Positions 1 through 9,600 are shown, counted from the first letter of the stretch. The stretch is 64,000 bases of DNA from Gammaproteobacteria bacterium (GCA_021773295.1 JAJFKI010000055.1:1-64000), one strand, 5' to 3'. Translations and numbers: made by a program. Notes: a model not told the origin generated them from the letters alone.

Positions 1-50
1 TAACTGATATCACTGTATTCTCCAAAGCCACATCAGGTAATAATATGGAC
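1..50 (-). pseudogene. Possible remnant of an RCC1-like repeat
   Basis: Read on the minus strand, one frame gives LPD and the next frame gives CGFGEYSDI. Together they resemble the LPDGRWFGFGENNSG repeat of the RCC1-like protein at 10994-11626, but need a frameshift. The similarity is also visible in the DNA. The segment is too short and too near the edge to be sure; it may be the end of a broken gene or chance similarity. Confidence 0.25.
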
Positions 51-58
51 TGATATTA

Positions 59-230
59 GCTATATACCCATCACAGATGAAAATGCGAAATGAAGGCTAT
101 TGCTTTTTGCCCCCTTTGAACGTTCGAAATTTGCCAATAGAGTAACTATTACCCGCATTTCGAACGTCCAAAGGGAACAAAAATCAAATCGCCTAAATTT
201 CGCATTTTGAATCACGAGGAGTATAGATAG
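59..230. repeat. Dispersed palindromic repeat, copy 1 (paired arms with insert)
   Basis: The outer arms (80-91 and 197-208) are a perfect 12-bp inverted repeat, AAAATGCGAAAT. Outside them both arms continue into versions of a motif ending GATGGGTATAG, read outwards (59-79 reversed and 209-230). Inside is a second inverted repeat, 112-130 against 157-175 (CCCTTTGAACGTTCGAAAT), matching at 18 of 19 positions. The outer motif recurs at five other intergenic sites in this window. Confidence 0.7.
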
Positions 231-281
231 GTAAATTTACTTATTTTTTAGAATGATCTCAAATGTTATGATTTTTCATAC

Positions 282-319
282 TTAGTATTCACTCAAAGAA
301 ATTTATAATGGAATTTCTT
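282..319 (+). promoter_or_regulatory. Promoter with inverted repeat flanking the -10
   Basis: A consensus -10, TATAAT (304-309), sits in the loop of an inverted repeat with perfect 8-bp arms AAGAAATT (296-303) and AATTTCTT (312-319); the arms extend to 11 bp if one bulge is allowed. A weak -35 (TTAGTA, 282-287) lies 16 bp upstream. The carbamoyltransferase start is 23 bp downstream. A palindrome around the -10 is a typical repressor operator layout, but no cognate regulator is adjacent. Confidence 0.5.
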
Positions 320-342
320 GAGACAGGCATTAGGAAATATGT

Positions 343-2193
343 ATGAAGAGTCGCGCTGTTAACATTCTTGGGATTTCTGCTTTTTATCACGATAGTGCTA
401 TTGCATTATTGCAAAATGGTGAAATTCTCTTTGCGGCGCAGGAAGAGCGTTATACGAGAATCAAAGCAGATGCTTCTTTTCCAATGAATGCCTTAAAAGA
501 TGGCTTAAAACAAACAAAACTTAAAATAACGGATATAGACTATATTATTTTTTATGAAAACCCTGCCGATAAGTATCAACGAATTTTAAAAAGCTGTATC
601 GAAGCAGCACCTGGGTCATTAAATATCTTTCTACGTGGTGTTTGTCCTTGGATGACGGGCAAAGCCTCTCAGCATGAGTTAATTCAAGCATCTATTAAAT
701 CGGGGCTTAATTTGTCACCACTTATTGAGTTACCTCCAATATTTTGTACGCAACATCATCTTTCACATGCAGCTTCTGCTTTTTACCCCTCACCTTACAG
801 CGAAGCTGCAATATTGTGTGTAGATGGGGTTGGTGAATCTGAAACAATGACCATTTGGCATGGGCAGGGTACTAAAATCACAAAAATCTTTGATATTAAC
901 TATCCTGATTCATTAGGCTTGCTTTATTCTTCCTTCACCCAATACACGGGCTTTGCTGTAAATTCCGGCGAATACAAGTTAATGGGTTTGGCACCTTATG
1001 GTAAGCCTTTGTATAAGAATTTAATTACAAAATATCTTATCGATATTAAAGAGGATGGCGCGTTCAAATTGAATATGGACTATTTTTCCTATCAATCTGG
1101 CAAGCGCATGATTAACCATAAGTTTGAAAAACTCTTTGGTGAGCGAGCAAGACAGCCGGATGAGAAAATAAGACAATTAGACATGGATATCGCGAGTTCA
1201 ATCCAAGCAGTTTTTAACGAATTATTATTAAAGCTAGCAAGACGCATCCACGGTGAATTAGGCGTTGATAATTTATGTTTAGCAGGTGGAGTTGCTTTAA
1301 ATTGCGTTGCCAATGGTTACATAAAAGCGCATGGGCCATTTAAAAATATTTGGGTACAACCCTCAGCGGGAGATGCTGGTGGTGCTTTGGGGGCTGCTTA
1401 TGTTTTATGGTACGAATATTTAAACAATGAAAGGCAAGTTAATGCAGTCTCTGATTCGATGCATGGAGGTTATTTAGGGCCTAGCTACACCGATCATGAG
1501 ATAGAAGAATACTTAAGCTCAGTTAATGCAAACTATACCAAGCTTGCACCAAAGGTTTTATATGAAAAAACCGCAGATAAGCTTGCGAATGATAATGTGG
1601 TGGGTTGGTTTCAAGGGCGGATGGAGTTTGGCCCACGTGCGCTGGGACATCGCTCAATATTGGGCGATCCACGTTCGGCTAATATGCAAACTACTATGAA
1701 TTTGAAAATAAAATACCGTGAGTCTTTCAGACCCTTTGCGCCATCGGTGATGGCGGAGCATGCCCGTGAGTATTTTGATATTGATCACGAGAGCCCTTAT
1801 ATGCTGTTTGTGAGAAAGGTTAATGAACAGCATAGAGTCGAGCGCAGCAAAGCGCAAGAAAACATTACCGGCTTAGCACAGCTAAGCTTAGCTCGCTCAT
1901 CCATATCAGCCGTGACTCATGTGGATTATTCAGCACGTATTCAAACAGTGACGAAAGACAGAAACCCTATTTACCACGCACTGCTCTCGGCATTTAATGA
2001 AAAAACAGGTTGCCCGATATTGGTGAACACTTCCTTTAATGTTAGAGGTGAGCCTATCGTGTGTACGCCACAGGATGCTTATGAATGCTTTATGAATACC
2101 GAGATGGACCACTTAGTCATTAATACTTATTTTTTGAGTAAAGTGAATCAGCCAACGGAAAACCAAGTTGCGAAAGAATTTAAACCGGATTAA
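343..2193 (+). CDS. Carbamoyltransferase, NodU/CmcH/TobZ family
   Basis: A 616-residue protein with the family's two-part layout. The N-terminal Kae1-like ATPase-fold domain starts with GISAFYHDSAIAL (10-22) and contains the HHLSHAASAFYPSPY block (138-152), whose histidines bind metal in this family. The C-terminal domain carries the Arg-rich FGPRALGHRSIL segment. The family transfers a carbamoyl group from carbamoyl phosphate, via carbamoyl-AMP, to a hydroxyl of a sugar or natural product. Two genes follow closely, for a small membrane protein and a membrane-anchored SGNH hydrolase; such cassettes point to modification of a surface glycan. The acceptor cannot be told from sequence. The ATG start is supported by conserved sequence beginning eight residues later. 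Confidence 0.9.
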   Translation: MKSRAVNILGISAFYHDSAIALLQNGEILFAAQEERYTRIKADASFPMNALKDGLKQTKLKITDIDYIIFYENPADKYQRILKSCIEAAPGSLNIFLRGVCPWMTGKASQHELIQASIKSGLNLSPLIELPPIFCTQHHLSHAASAFYPSPYSEAAILCVDGVGESETMTIWHGQGTKITKIFDINYPDSLGLLYSSFTQYTGFAVNSGEYKLMGLAPYGKPLYKNLITKYLIDIKEDGAFKLNMDYFSYQSGKRMINHKFEKLFGERARQPDEKIRQLDMDIASSIQAVFNELLLKLARRIHGELGVDNLCLAGGVALNCVANGYIKAHGPFKNIWVQPSAGDAGGALGAAYVLWYEYLNNERQVNAVSDSMHGGYLGPSYTDHEIEEYLSSVNANYTKLAPKVLYEKTADKLANDNVVGWFQGRMEFGPRALGHRSILGDPRSANMQTTMNLKIKYRESFRPFAPSVMAEHAREYFDIDHESPYMLFVRKVNEQHRVERSKAQENITGLAQLSLARSSISAVTHVDYSARIQTVTKDRNPIYHALLSAFNEKTGCPILVNTSFNVRGEPIVCTPQDAYECFMNTEMDHLVINTYFLSKVNQPTENQVAKEFKPD

Positions 2194-2206
2194 TAAGGGA
2201 GGGGTT

Positions 2207-2482
2207 ATGAAACAGTTATTAATATTTTCTTTTTATAGTGTGATTTACTACGGCCTATTTGTGCCATCAGCAATTATGTTGCGGCTAGGAAAAGGAAATC
2301 ATGCGCCAAGCATGGTGCGATCATCAAAACGAGTTTGTCTCATGGCAAATCTTGAGGTTTCATACAAAGCGACGCCCATATTGGCATTTGTTGAAACACT
2401 CATGGTTTTTTGCGTCAATAAGCTGAATGTTCAGCAAGCAGTTTATAGAGCGCCATCGAAAAAAATCTATACCATATTTTAA
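2207..2482 (+). CDS. Small membrane protein of the carbamoyltransferase cassette
   Basis: A 91-residue protein starting at the ATG behind a strong ribosome site (AAGGGAGGGG). An in-frame start at 2168 would overlap the previous gene without a ribosome site. Residues 3-24 are hydrophobic and probably one membrane helix, followed by the basic stretch RLGKGNHAPSM. The helix and basic tail loosely recall the small SxtJ-type membrane proteins found beside carbamoyltransferases, but the match is too weak to assign. It lies 13 bp after the carbamoyltransferase and 10 bp before the SGNH hydrolase, so co-transcription is very likely. Confidence 0.6.
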   Translation: MKQLLIFSFYSVIYYGLFVPSAIMLRLGKGNHAPSMVRSSKRVCLMANLEVSYKATPILAFVETLMVFCVNKLNVQQAVYRAPSKKIYTIF

Positions 2483-2492
2483 GGTGAACATT

Positions 2493-3656
2493 ATGATGAA
2501 TACCATAATCACTACTGTTGGAATAACTGTGATTGCAATTATATTGCTAGAACTTATTGGTTGTTTTATCAATCGATATTATTTTTCAAGCAAGACACGG
2601 TTAACGAATTTAAAAGGCACTGTATCTGATCCCTTATTTGAAACAGCAGATTCTTATGATAACACTGGCTGGTATCCTGCCTGCTTTCGTGAAGCGAGTG
2701 AAATCTTTAAAAAGTTCCGCTGGGGCTCCTTAGGATTATGGCATTCGCCACGCTTTAATGGTCAGTATATTACGATTGAAAAAAATAATTTACGTAGAAC
2801 AGTGCATGCTAATCAGTGTGCGCGTTATGAGGGAAGCCCGAAGGTGTTTTTCTTCGGAGGTAGTACCACCTGGGGCTGGGGGGCGCGTGATGAGCATACC
2901 ATCCCTTCTTGTTTTTCCAAGCTTCTACCAAAGGCTTATATAGAAAATCATGGTGAGCTTGGCTTTGTGACATCACAGGAGCTAGTGTTATTCGTGCAAA
3001 CCATTAAAAGTAATCATGTGCCTGATTATATAATTTTTTTAGACGGTGTCAATGACATGTTTAGTGCTTACCTTGCGGGTGCTGCTGGTGTTGAGTTGGG
3101 TGCACTCAAGAAAAAGGCTGCCTTTGAAGATAATGTTGAGTCTAAGCTATTGCCTATCCTCAAACAAAAATCTGCCATTTGCACCTTAGTAAAAAATTTC
3201 AAACAACAAAATCTACCGTCAAATGCTAACAAAGATTATTATGATTTAGCGCAAGATATTGTGAGTGTCTATAATCAAAATATTAAGTTTATTACCAGAG
3301 TTTGTCAGGAATATGGTATCAAACCAATCTTTATCTGGCAGCCAACACTGTTTGATAAACCTAATCTAACAGCTTATGAAACAACATTGCTTGATACCAT
3401 CAAAGAATGGCAGCCTCTGTATGATGCTGTGAAGACGATCATTGCTTCTGAAGATAGCTTAGCGCCTAGTGTGTTGAATTTCTCTGACTGCTTTGCGACT
3501 GAAACAAAGCCAATTTATGTGGATCCTTGGCACTATAACGAAGACGCTAATGATTATATAGCCAGGCTACTTGTGGCGAAAAAATTTCAATCAATCAATA
3601 TCAGTCACGAGGATCACTTAAGGACCGAGTGTAGCCACGCTGCTACTGCTTGTTGA
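2493..3656 (+). CDS. Membrane-anchored SGNH/GDSL-type hydrolase
   Basis: A 387-residue protein. The start (MMNT) follows AAGGTG by six bases; a longer frame back to 2427 overlaps the previous gene and lacks a ribosome site. Residues 5-27 form an N-terminal membrane helix. SGNH blocks are present: FFGGSTTWGWG with nucleophile Ser124, DGVNDMF with oxyanion Asn187, and DPWHYN with Asp344 and His347. The family removes or transfers acyl groups on glycans and lipids. Third gene of the carbamoyltransferase cassette, so the likely role is O-acyl editing of the same surface molecule (inference). Confidence 0.8.
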   Translation: MMNTIITTVGITVIAIILLELIGCFINRYYFSSKTRLTNLKGTVSDPLFETADSYDNTGWYPACFREASEIFKKFRWGSLGLWHSPRFNGQYITIEKNNLRRTVHANQCARYEGSPKVFFFGGSTTWGWGARDEHTIPSCFSKLLPKAYIENHGELGFVTSQELVLFVQTIKSNHVPDYIIFLDGVNDMFSAYLAGAAGVELGALKKKAAFEDNVESKLLPILKQKSAICTLVKNFKQQNLPSNANKDYYDLAQDIVSVYNQNIKFITRVCQEYGIKPIFIWQPTLFDKPNLTAYETTLLDTIKEWQPLYDAVKTIIASEDSLAPSVLNFSDCFATETKPIYVDPWHYNEDANDYIARLLVAKKFQSINISHEDHLRTECSHAATAC

Positions 3657-3747
3657 GCTTGCGGTAGGCTCGGTAATTCAGTACTCTCAATACTATAAAA
3701 TTATGCGTCCATCTCCCAGTATGTTATACGGTGTTTTTTAATTACAT

Positions 3748-3765
3748 ATTATGGTAAAATACTGG
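3748..3765 (+). promoter_or_regulatory. Putative promoter core shared with the gene at 15114-17153
   Basis: ATTATGGTAAAATACTGG matches, at 16 of 18 positions, the promoter region of the Ser-rich gene at 15114-17153. TAAAAT (3755-3760) fits a -10. The -35 here is poor. The start codon lies 32 bp downstream. Confidence 0.4.
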
Positions 3766-3797
3766 CCGAGATTAAATGATAGAACGGGGTAGTGACT

Positions 3798-5306
3798 ATG
3801 GCAGGATTAAAAAGAGAAGAAATTGCCGCATCGAGTGCCAGCTCGAGTTCGGCTTCGAGTTCAGCTTCTGGCCCAAGTTCCAGTAAGAGTGCAAGTTTCA
3901 GCATGAGCGCTAGTTCAAGCCCTGATGTCGCTCACGCGTGTCCCATTAATGAAAGCATAAGAGTATTTTTTCGTGATCAACTCTGGATTGACGAATCGAT
4001 GAGTTATATCTGTCAATTCATGCGCTCACCTGCTTATGAAAATAGGATTTATGATAATTACCAAGTGCACTTTAAGGAGCATGCTGATTTGCTAAAAGAA
4101 TCGACAGAACTACAAACGGTACTTGATGGGCTAGCTCCCGTTATTGCTAAGAATCAAGAAGCGCATATGCGCTTGGTAGAGCAACTCAATAATCTCTCTC
4201 GTCAAAAAGAAAAAAAACTAGCAGAACATGAAGTAGCCAGTACAGATAGACAGCCTTATACCAAAATGGATCTCGATGAATTAGAGGCGCAATGTCGAAG
4301 ACTAAAAGCACATGTTAAGGCTCAGGAAATCATTAATGAAGATCATCAAAGAGTCAGCAATAAAATGGCCGTAACAATTGATGAAATAAACCAACGTTTA
4401 AAAGAACTGTCAGCAAACAGACATGTTATTTTTGTTCGTAACCGCATGCGTCAAGCCGCAGCCATCATAAGAACACAAAACGAACACCTCGAAAAACAGT
4501 ATACATTAATTACCACAGCAGGCCACGATGTGAAACGGTTGTCTGATGCCGCTTGTTTAACAAAAGCAGCGTTTGCGGCTAAATATCCAGATCATGCTGA
4601 CTTGCAAGCAAGCTTAAAAAAACGCTATGAACAAGCGACAGCCGTCAAACGAGAAGCACAAAAGGGCTTTGATACAGCGCGTGACTTTGATAAAGAAGCG
4701 GATGGTCTCATTGTAGAAGATTACAAATTATTAGTGTCTACTTTCCATTATCAATTAGCCACCTGCAAAAGAGATAAAGCAGGTACCTTAGCAAATCTTG
4801 CCATTACCTATTTTGAGGATCATTCTTATGGCGAGCAAAAAAACTTAATGTTGGCGCTTATTAAAATTTACTCAGGAATTAATGCCTTAGCCGCTGCTAG
4901 AGAACGAATTATTTCTCCGCTTAGTAGGATTCCAACGCGCATAGAAGCAGATGCGTATATGAAAGAAGGGACCCATTTCAGGATGTTCCATTATCAGGCA
5001 GAACCCAGCAGGGGCAGCTTGAAAGCAAAAGCGGAAGGTATTAACGTCATTAACTTGCAGGTCTATGAAGATACTTTAGAGAAGCTCTTGCCCTCATTGG
5101 CAAATGTTGTTGGGATGATTGAGGCTTCATGTAAGACAACGACAGCAGCCTTAGAGGTAGAGAGTGGTGCAGGTATTCCCAATTTTATCAAGGGACTGAA
5201 CGGATGCCTTAAAACGGCTCAACAAGAGCTTAAAAATATCGAAACCCTAAAAACATCTTTGTCCTTGGCTGCTACCGACAGCTCACCGATGGCGCCAGCT
5301 GGATAA
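3798..5306 (+). CDS. Ser-rich coiled-coil protein, effector-like
   Basis: About 502 residues. The ATG is preferred over an in-frame GTG at 3792 because GGGG lies nine bases before it. Residues about 10-45 are almost all Ser and Ala with a few Gly and Pro. The rest is strongly helical and charged, with coiled-coil-like stretches around residues 90-240. There is no signal peptide, membrane segment or recognised catalytic motif. The composition resembles the disordered ends of the genes at 15114 and 17792, and the promoter core is shared with the first. I do not recognise the family. A secreted host-directed protein is a guess from composition; a structural cytoplasmic protein is equally possible. 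Confidence 0.75.
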   Translation: MAGLKREEIAASSASSSSASSSASGPSSSKSASFSMSASSSPDVAHACPINESIRVFFRDQLWIDESMSYICQFMRSPAYENRIYDNYQVHFKEHADLLKESTELQTVLDGLAPVIAKNQEAHMRLVEQLNNLSRQKEKKLAEHEVASTDRQPYTKMDLDELEAQCRRLKAHVKAQEIINEDHQRVSNKMAVTIDEINQRLKELSANRHVIFVRNRMRQAAAIIRTQNEHLEKQYTLITTAGHDVKRLSDAACLTKAAFAAKYPDHADLQASLKKRYEQATAVKREAQKGFDTARDFDKEADGLIVEDYKLLVSTFHYQLATCKRDKAGTLANLAITYFEDHSYGEQKNLMLALIKIYSGINALAAARERIISPLSRIPTRIEADAYMKEGTHFRMFHYQAEPSRGSLKAKAEGINVINLQVYEDTLEKLLPSLANVVGMIEASCKTTTAALEVESGAGIPNFIKGLNGCLKTAQQELKNIETLKTSLSLAATDSSPMAPAG

Positions 5307-5307
5307 A

Positions 5308-5327
5308 CTATACCCATAATCCTCGTC
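5308..5327 (-). repeat. Dispersed palindromic repeat, copy 2 (single arm)
   Basis: CTATACCCATAATCCTCGTC begins one base after the stop codon of the Ser-rich gene. On the minus strand it reads GACGAGGATTATGGGTATAG, matching the right arm of copy 1 (CACGAGGAGTATAG). Only one arm is clear. Confidence 0.45.
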
Positions 5328-5346
5328 ATAGTTGTATAAAAAAACA

Positions 5347-5374
5347 TTGAAAATGAAGATAAATATGGTATCTT
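5347..5374 (+). promoter_or_regulatory. Possible cyo promoter
   Basis: TTGAAA (5347-5352) and TATCTT (5369-5374) are separated by 16 bp in the 209-bp gap before cyoA. Both boxes are imperfect, and the roughly 140-bp leader would be long, so this is only a candidate. Confidence 0.25.
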
Positions 5375-5515
5375 ACGCATCGATTGTAGAAGATTATATT
5401 TGGTATCGACGAGGGCAGGGTGCTTATGCTACCCAAATGACCACCTGTCACCATAATTAATAATTAATCAACAAAATGTGGCTTAATTCTTAGCTATAAG
5501 ACGGATACAACAACC

Positions 5516-6415
5516 ATGAAATTACTTCGTTATCTTTCGTTTCTCGCAGTAATGCTGTTGCTCAGCGGCTGTAAGATGGCACTCTTAGATCCTAAAGGTA
5601 TGGTAGCTGCCAGTGAGAAACACCTATTACTGAGCGCAACGGGCCTAATGCTCCTCGTTGTAGTCCCAGTGATTTTATTAACCTTATTCATAGCCTGGAA
5701 ATATCGAGCCAGCAATAAAAACGCTAAATATGCCCCCGACTGGACCCACAGTACTGTCTTGGAAACGGTATGCTGGGCAATCCCTTGTGTGATTATTGGT
5801 ATTTTAGCGGTCATGACATGGGTATCATCCCATAAGCTCGATCCTTATCGTCCTTTAAATGTGAAGGGCAAGCCACTGGTCATTGAAGCGGTAGCGTTAA
5901 ACTGGAAATGGTTATTTATTTATCCTGAGCAGGGTATTGCTTCAGTTAACTTCGTGCAAATTCCCACAAATGTGCCGGTGCGTTTTGTGATTACGGCAGA
6001 TGCACCGATGAATTCACTTGAAATACCACGACTAGCCGGGCAAATATATGCGATGACGGGTATGCGCACTAAGCTTAATTTAATCGCCAACGAAGCGGGA
6101 GATTATCATGGTTTTTCTGCGAACTACAGCGGTGAAGGCTTCACTAACATGAAATTTATCGTGAGAGCGAGTTCGAAAAAAGCTTTCGATCAGTGGTTGG
6201 CCAAAGAGCGGCACTCACCCAATAAATTAACGGCTGCGGTTTACCAAAAGTTAACGCAACCTAGCGAGAATGATGCGATCAAGTATTATTCTTTCGTTAA
6301 ACCTCATCTATTCGAAGAAGTCATTACCTCCTACATGAAACCTGAAATACAAAGCATTGATGGTAATGACCGTCGACTAACCGGTAAAGAAGTAACAGGA
6401 AAACGCCATGCTTAA
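5516..6415 (+). CDS. cyoA: Cytochrome bo3 ubiquinol oxidase subunit II
   Basis: A 299-residue inner-membrane lipoprotein. The signal ends in a lipobox (LLSGC, Cys19). Two membrane helices follow at about 39-62 and 83-102, then a periplasmic cupredoxin-fold domain without the Cu-A ligands, as expected for quinol rather than cytochrome c oxidases (GEGFTNMKF region). It docks to subunit I. First gene of cyoABCD; its end overlaps cyoB by 8 bp, which suggests translational coupling. Confidence 0.95.
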   Translation: MKLLRYLSFLAVMLLLSGCKMALLDPKGMVAASEKHLLLSATGLMLLVVVPVILLTLFIAWKYRASNKNAKYAPDWTHSTVLETVCWAIPCVIIGILAVMTWVSSHKLDPYRPLNVKGKPLVIEAVALNWKWLFIYPEQGIASVNFVQIPTNVPVRFVITADAPMNSLEIPRLAGQIYAMTGMRTKLNLIANEAGDYHGFSANYSGEGFTNMKFIVRASSKKAFDQWLAKERHSPNKLTAAVYQKLTQPSENDAIKYYSFVKPHLFEEVITSYMKPEIQSIDGNDRRLTGKEVTGKRHA

Positions 6416-8480
6416 TTCATTCATTTTCGGCAATTTAACCTTAGACGCTATTCCGTATCATGAGCCCATCATCATGGTCGCAGGTGTGATGATGGTGTTA
6501 GGCGTATTCGCGGTGCTGGGTGGTATTACTTTCTTTAAGAAGTGGGGCTACCTTTGGAAAGAGTGGGTAACAACAGTGGATCACAAGAAAATAGGTGTGA
6601 TGTATATCATCCTTGCGGTGGTCATGTTATTGCGTGGTTTTGCTGATGCGCTGATGATGCGAACGCAACAAGCTATTGCCGTGGGTCACTCCATGGGGTA
6701 TTTGCCACCTTCGCATTATGATCAAATCTTTACGGCCCATGGCGTTATTATGATTTTCTTCGTTGCCATGCCGTTGATGTTTGGTTTATTGAATTTAGCT
6801 GTGCCATTGCAAATCGGTGCTCGTGATGTAGCGTTTCCCTATTTAAATTCTTTAAGTTTTTGGTTGACCGTGTCTGGTGCCATATTAGTGAATATTTCAC
6901 TCATCGTTGGAAAATTTGCGGCGACAGGTTGGTTAGCGTATCCGCCATTGTCAGGTTTAGTCTACAGTCCAGGCGTTGGCGTCGACTATTATATATGGGC
7001 ACTACAAATATCGGGGGTAGGTAGTTTGCTCTCGGGCGTCAACTTTACCGCGACTATTTTGAAAATGCGCTGTCCCGGTATGAAATTAATGAAAATGCCA
7101 ATATTCACTTGGACTGCGCTTTGCGCGATGGTGTTAGTGATACTAGCTTTCCCTGTATTAACGGCCACCTTGGCAATGCTTACCCTAGATCGCTACATGG
7201 GTATGCACTTTTTCACTGCTGCCTTCGGTGGTAATGCCATGCTTTATGTGAATTTGATATGGGCTTGGGGGCACCCTGAAGTTTATATTTTAATATTACC
7301 GGCTTTTGGTATTTACTCGGAAGTGGTGGCAACCTTCTGTAAAAAACCACTATTTGGTTATAGCAGCATGGTATGGGCATCCATCGTTATTACCTTCCTA
7401 TCCTTTTCAGTGTGGCTGCATCACTTCTTTACCATGGGATCAGGAGCCAATGTCAATGCCGTGTTTGGTATTGCAACCATGATCATCGCCGTACCGACAG
7501 GGGCTAAAATCTTTAACTGGCTCTTTACCATGTATCGCGGACGTGTCCAATTTTCTGTGCCGATGTTATGGACGATTGGATTTATCACGACCTTTGCGGT
7601 TGGTGGTATGACGGGTGTCTTAATGTCTGTGCCAGCCGTTGATTTCCAAATTCATAACAGTGAATTTTTAGTGGCACATTTCCACAACACGATTATTGGC
7701 GGCGTGGTGTTTGGTTACTTTGCCGGTCTTACCTATTGGTGTCCAAAAATATTTGGCTTTAAGCTCAATGAAAAATTAGGCAAAGTCACCTTCTGGTGTT
7801 GGTTCATTGGTTTTTATGTAGCCTTCATGCCTGTTTACATTGTTGGCTTGATGGGAATGACACGACGCATTAATCATTACAGTGCAGCAACAGGCTGGCA
7901 TCCTTACTTAGTCGTAGCGTTTATCGGTGCATTAATTATTGCGGCGGGAATAGCATCACTGGTGCTGAACATTGCACTTAGTATTAAGAATCGCAATAAA
8001 GAAGGCTACCTCGACACGACAGGCGATCCATGGGATGGCAGAACACTTGAATGGTCAATACCCTCACCGGCACCTTTTTATAACTTTGCGCTAACGCCTG
8101 AAGTCGACAGCATTGATGCTTTTTGGAAAACGAAACAAGAAATAGCGCAAGGTAAATCAGTACAAAAGCCTGCTTATCAAGATATCCATATGCCTAAGAA
8201 TACGTCGACTGGATTTTTCATCGGTGCGCTTAGTGGGCTATTTGGTTTTGGTATGGTATGGCAAATCCCATGGCTGATAGCGGTTGGCTTTATTGGTGTG
8301 CTTGTCGCCATGGTGGCTCGCAGCTTTAGCACAGACACTGATTATTATGTCAAAGCAGCTGACGTTGAAGCAACTGAAGCAAAATACGCAGCACTGCGTC
8401 AGCGAGGTGCATCATCATTAGGTGATTCAGCTGAAGATGATGGGATGTTGGGTTCTGAAATTTTAAATAAGGCGACGTAA
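6408..8480 (+). CDS. cyoB: Cytochrome bo3 ubiquinol oxidase subunit I
   Basis: A 690-residue heme-copper oxidase catalytic subunit with about 15 membrane helices. It reduces O2 to water with electrons from ubiquinol and pumps protons. Visible ligand motifs are the early low-spin heme His ([10 protein letters not shown]), [15 protein letters not shown] (Cu-B His and the cross-linked Tyr), WLHHFFTMG (Cu-B His pair) and [11 protein letters not shown] (heme His ligands). Length is close to that of the E. coli protein. No cyoE for heme O synthesis follows this operon, so it must lie elsewhere. Confidence 0.97.
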   Translation: MLNSFIFGNLTLDAIPYHEPIIMVAGVMMVLGVFAVLGGITFFKKWGYLWKEWVTTVDHKKIGVMYIILAVVMLLRGFADALMMRTQQAIAVGHSMGYLPPSHYDQIFTAHGVIMIFFVAMPLMFGLLNLAVPLQIGARDVAFPYLNSLSFWLTVSGAILVNISLIVGKFAATGWLAYPPLSGLVYSPGVGVDYYIWALQISGVGSLLSGVNFTATILKMRCPGMKLMKMPIFTWTALCAMVLVILAFPVLTATLAMLTLDRYMGMHFFTAAFGGNAMLYVNLIWAWGHPEVYILILPAFGIYSEVVATFCKKPLFGYSSMVWASIVITFLSFSVWLHHFFTMGSGANVNAVFGIATMIIAVPTGAKIFNWLFTMYRGRVQFSVPMLWTIGFITTFAVGGMTGVLMSVPAVDFQIHNSEFLVAHFHNTIIGGVVFGYFAGLTYWCPKIFGFKLNEKLGKVTFWCWFIGFYVAFMPVYIVGLMGMTRRINHYSAATGWHPYLVVAFIGALIIAAGIASLVLNIALSIKNRNKEGYLDTTGDPWDGRTLEWSIPSPAPFYNFALTPEVDSIDAFWKTKQEIAQGKSVQKPAYQDIHMPKNTSTGFFIGALSGLFGFGMVWQIPWLIAVGFIGVLVAMVARSFSTDTDYYVKAADVEATEAKYAALRQRGASSLGDSAEDDGMLGSEILNKAT

Positions 8481-8482
8481 TC

Positions 8483-9076
8483 ATGACAGATCATTCAACA
8501 ACAGCAGATCATCATCACAGCGCAGATGCTGTCGATGTCTTTGGATTTTGGCTTTACATCTTAAGTGACTGTGTTTTATTCGCAACGTTGTTTGCCACAT
8601 TTGCAGTGTTGCAATTTAGCACTTACGGCGGCCCAGCGTTGCACGAGTTATTTAGCTTACCCTATGTGTTAGGCGAAACCATGTTTTTGCTCTTTAGTAG
8701 TTTCACTTATGGTTTAGCCATGATGGCCCATTATAAAGGCAATACGCGGCGAGTATTACAATGGTTAATGGTGACTTTCATCTTAGGTGTTTCATTCGTT
8801 GTGATGGAAGTGAATGAATTTGTACATTTAGTCCATGAAGGACATACCTGGCAATCAAGTGGCGCCTTGAGCGCATTTTTCACCTTAGTAGGTACGCACG
8901 GTTTGCACGTCACCATCGGTTTAATATGGATGGGCTTGATGATGTTCCAGTTAATGAAATTCAAACTAACACCAGACACGAGCAGACGTTTAACCTATCT
9001 GGGCCTATTTTGGCACTTCTTGGATATCGTTTGGATTTTTGTCTTTACCTTCGTCTATTTAATGGGGGCAATCTAA
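8483..9076 (+). CDS. cyoC: Cytochrome bo3 ubiquinol oxidase subunit III
   Basis: A 197-residue membrane protein with five hydrophobic helices and a His-rich N-terminus (TADHHHSAD). The FGFWLYILSDCVLFATLFA and VGTHGLHVTIGLIWM segments are typical of heme-copper oxidase subunit III. It starts 2 bp after cyoB. It stabilises subunit I and is not itself catalytic. Confidence 0.95.
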   Translation: MTDHSTTADHHHSADAVDVFGFWLYILSDCVLFATLFATFAVLQFSTYGGPALHELFSLPYVLGETMFLLFSSFTYGLAMMAHYKGNTRRVLQWLMVTFILGVSFVVMEVNEFVHLVHEGHTWQSSGALSAFFTLVGTHGLHVTIGLIWMGLMMFQLMKFKLTPDTSRRLTYLGLFWHFLDIVWIFVFTFVYLMGAI

Positions 9077-9077
9077 T

Positions 9078-9413
9078 ATGTCGAGTCAACAAAAAGTCGA
9101 AACTTACGGCACAGGACGTAAAACATTAAAGTCATACATGACGGGTTTAGTGTTGTCACTCATCTTTACATTCACCGCTTTTTACTTAGTCGGTCAACAC
9201 ACGCTATCGACAACGGCATTATATGTTTCATTGTCTTTATTGGCTGTGATGCAATTATTGGCGCAAGTTATATTTTTCTTATGCCTCACCAACAAAACGG
9301 CAGAAGGCCGCTGGAATACCATGCCGTTTATTTTTGTAATAGCGATTATTTTACTGTTAGTAGGTGGCACCTTATGGATAATGTATAACTTGAATTACCA
9401 CATGGTTCATTGA
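9078..9413 (+). CDS. cyoD: Cytochrome bo3 ubiquinol oxidase subunit IV
   Basis: A 111-residue protein with three membrane helices, the usual size of CyoD. It begins one base after cyoC and closes the cyoABCD operon. It assists assembly of the Cu-B site in subunit I. The C-terminal motif GTLWIMYNLNYHM is characteristic. Confidence 0.93.
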   Translation: MSSQQKVETYGTGRKTLKSYMTGLVLSLIFTFTAFYLVGQHTLSTTALYVSLSLLAVMQLLAQVIFFLCLTNKTAEGRWNTMPFIFVIAIILLLVGGTLWIMYNLNYHMVH

Positions 9414-9550
9414 TTACAAACAGTAAACAAATCGTTAATTTTGAAAGGGCGTATGAACAACACCCTCTTAACTGACCGATGATCTTCCTATTTCACATAT
9501 ATCTCTATCCGGCACAGTGCTGATGATAAAACGTCACATCAAACCAACAA

Positions 9551-9600
9551 TAGTGCAGTTCCGACAGGGTGGTTCGCGAACTGTTGCTACATTCTTTTTT
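9551..9600 (+). terminator. Possible cyo terminator
   Basis: A 6-bp stem, CAGTTC (9556-9561) with GAACTG (9578-9583), is followed closely by a T-run (9595-9600). It lies between the convergent cyoD and the gene at 9599-10441. The 16-base loop is long, so confidence is modest. The tail CTACATTCTTTTTT also belongs to a possible second repeat family. Confidence 0.35.

Larger units (their letters stand above)
1..342. other. Gene-less left edge: palindromic repeat and promoter
   Basis: No convincing gene lies here. The stretch holds a possible RCC1-like gene remnant at 1-50 (minus strand), a nested palindromic repeat at 59-230, and the promoter region of the following carbamoyltransferase at 282-319. 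These three are listed separately. Confidence 0.6.

Noticed and set aside
3820-3930. Ser codon tract as a DNA microsatellite
   Set aside because: Codons vary irregularly (AGT, AGC, TCG, TCA, TCT), so there is no exact DNA repeat unit; selection is on the protein.
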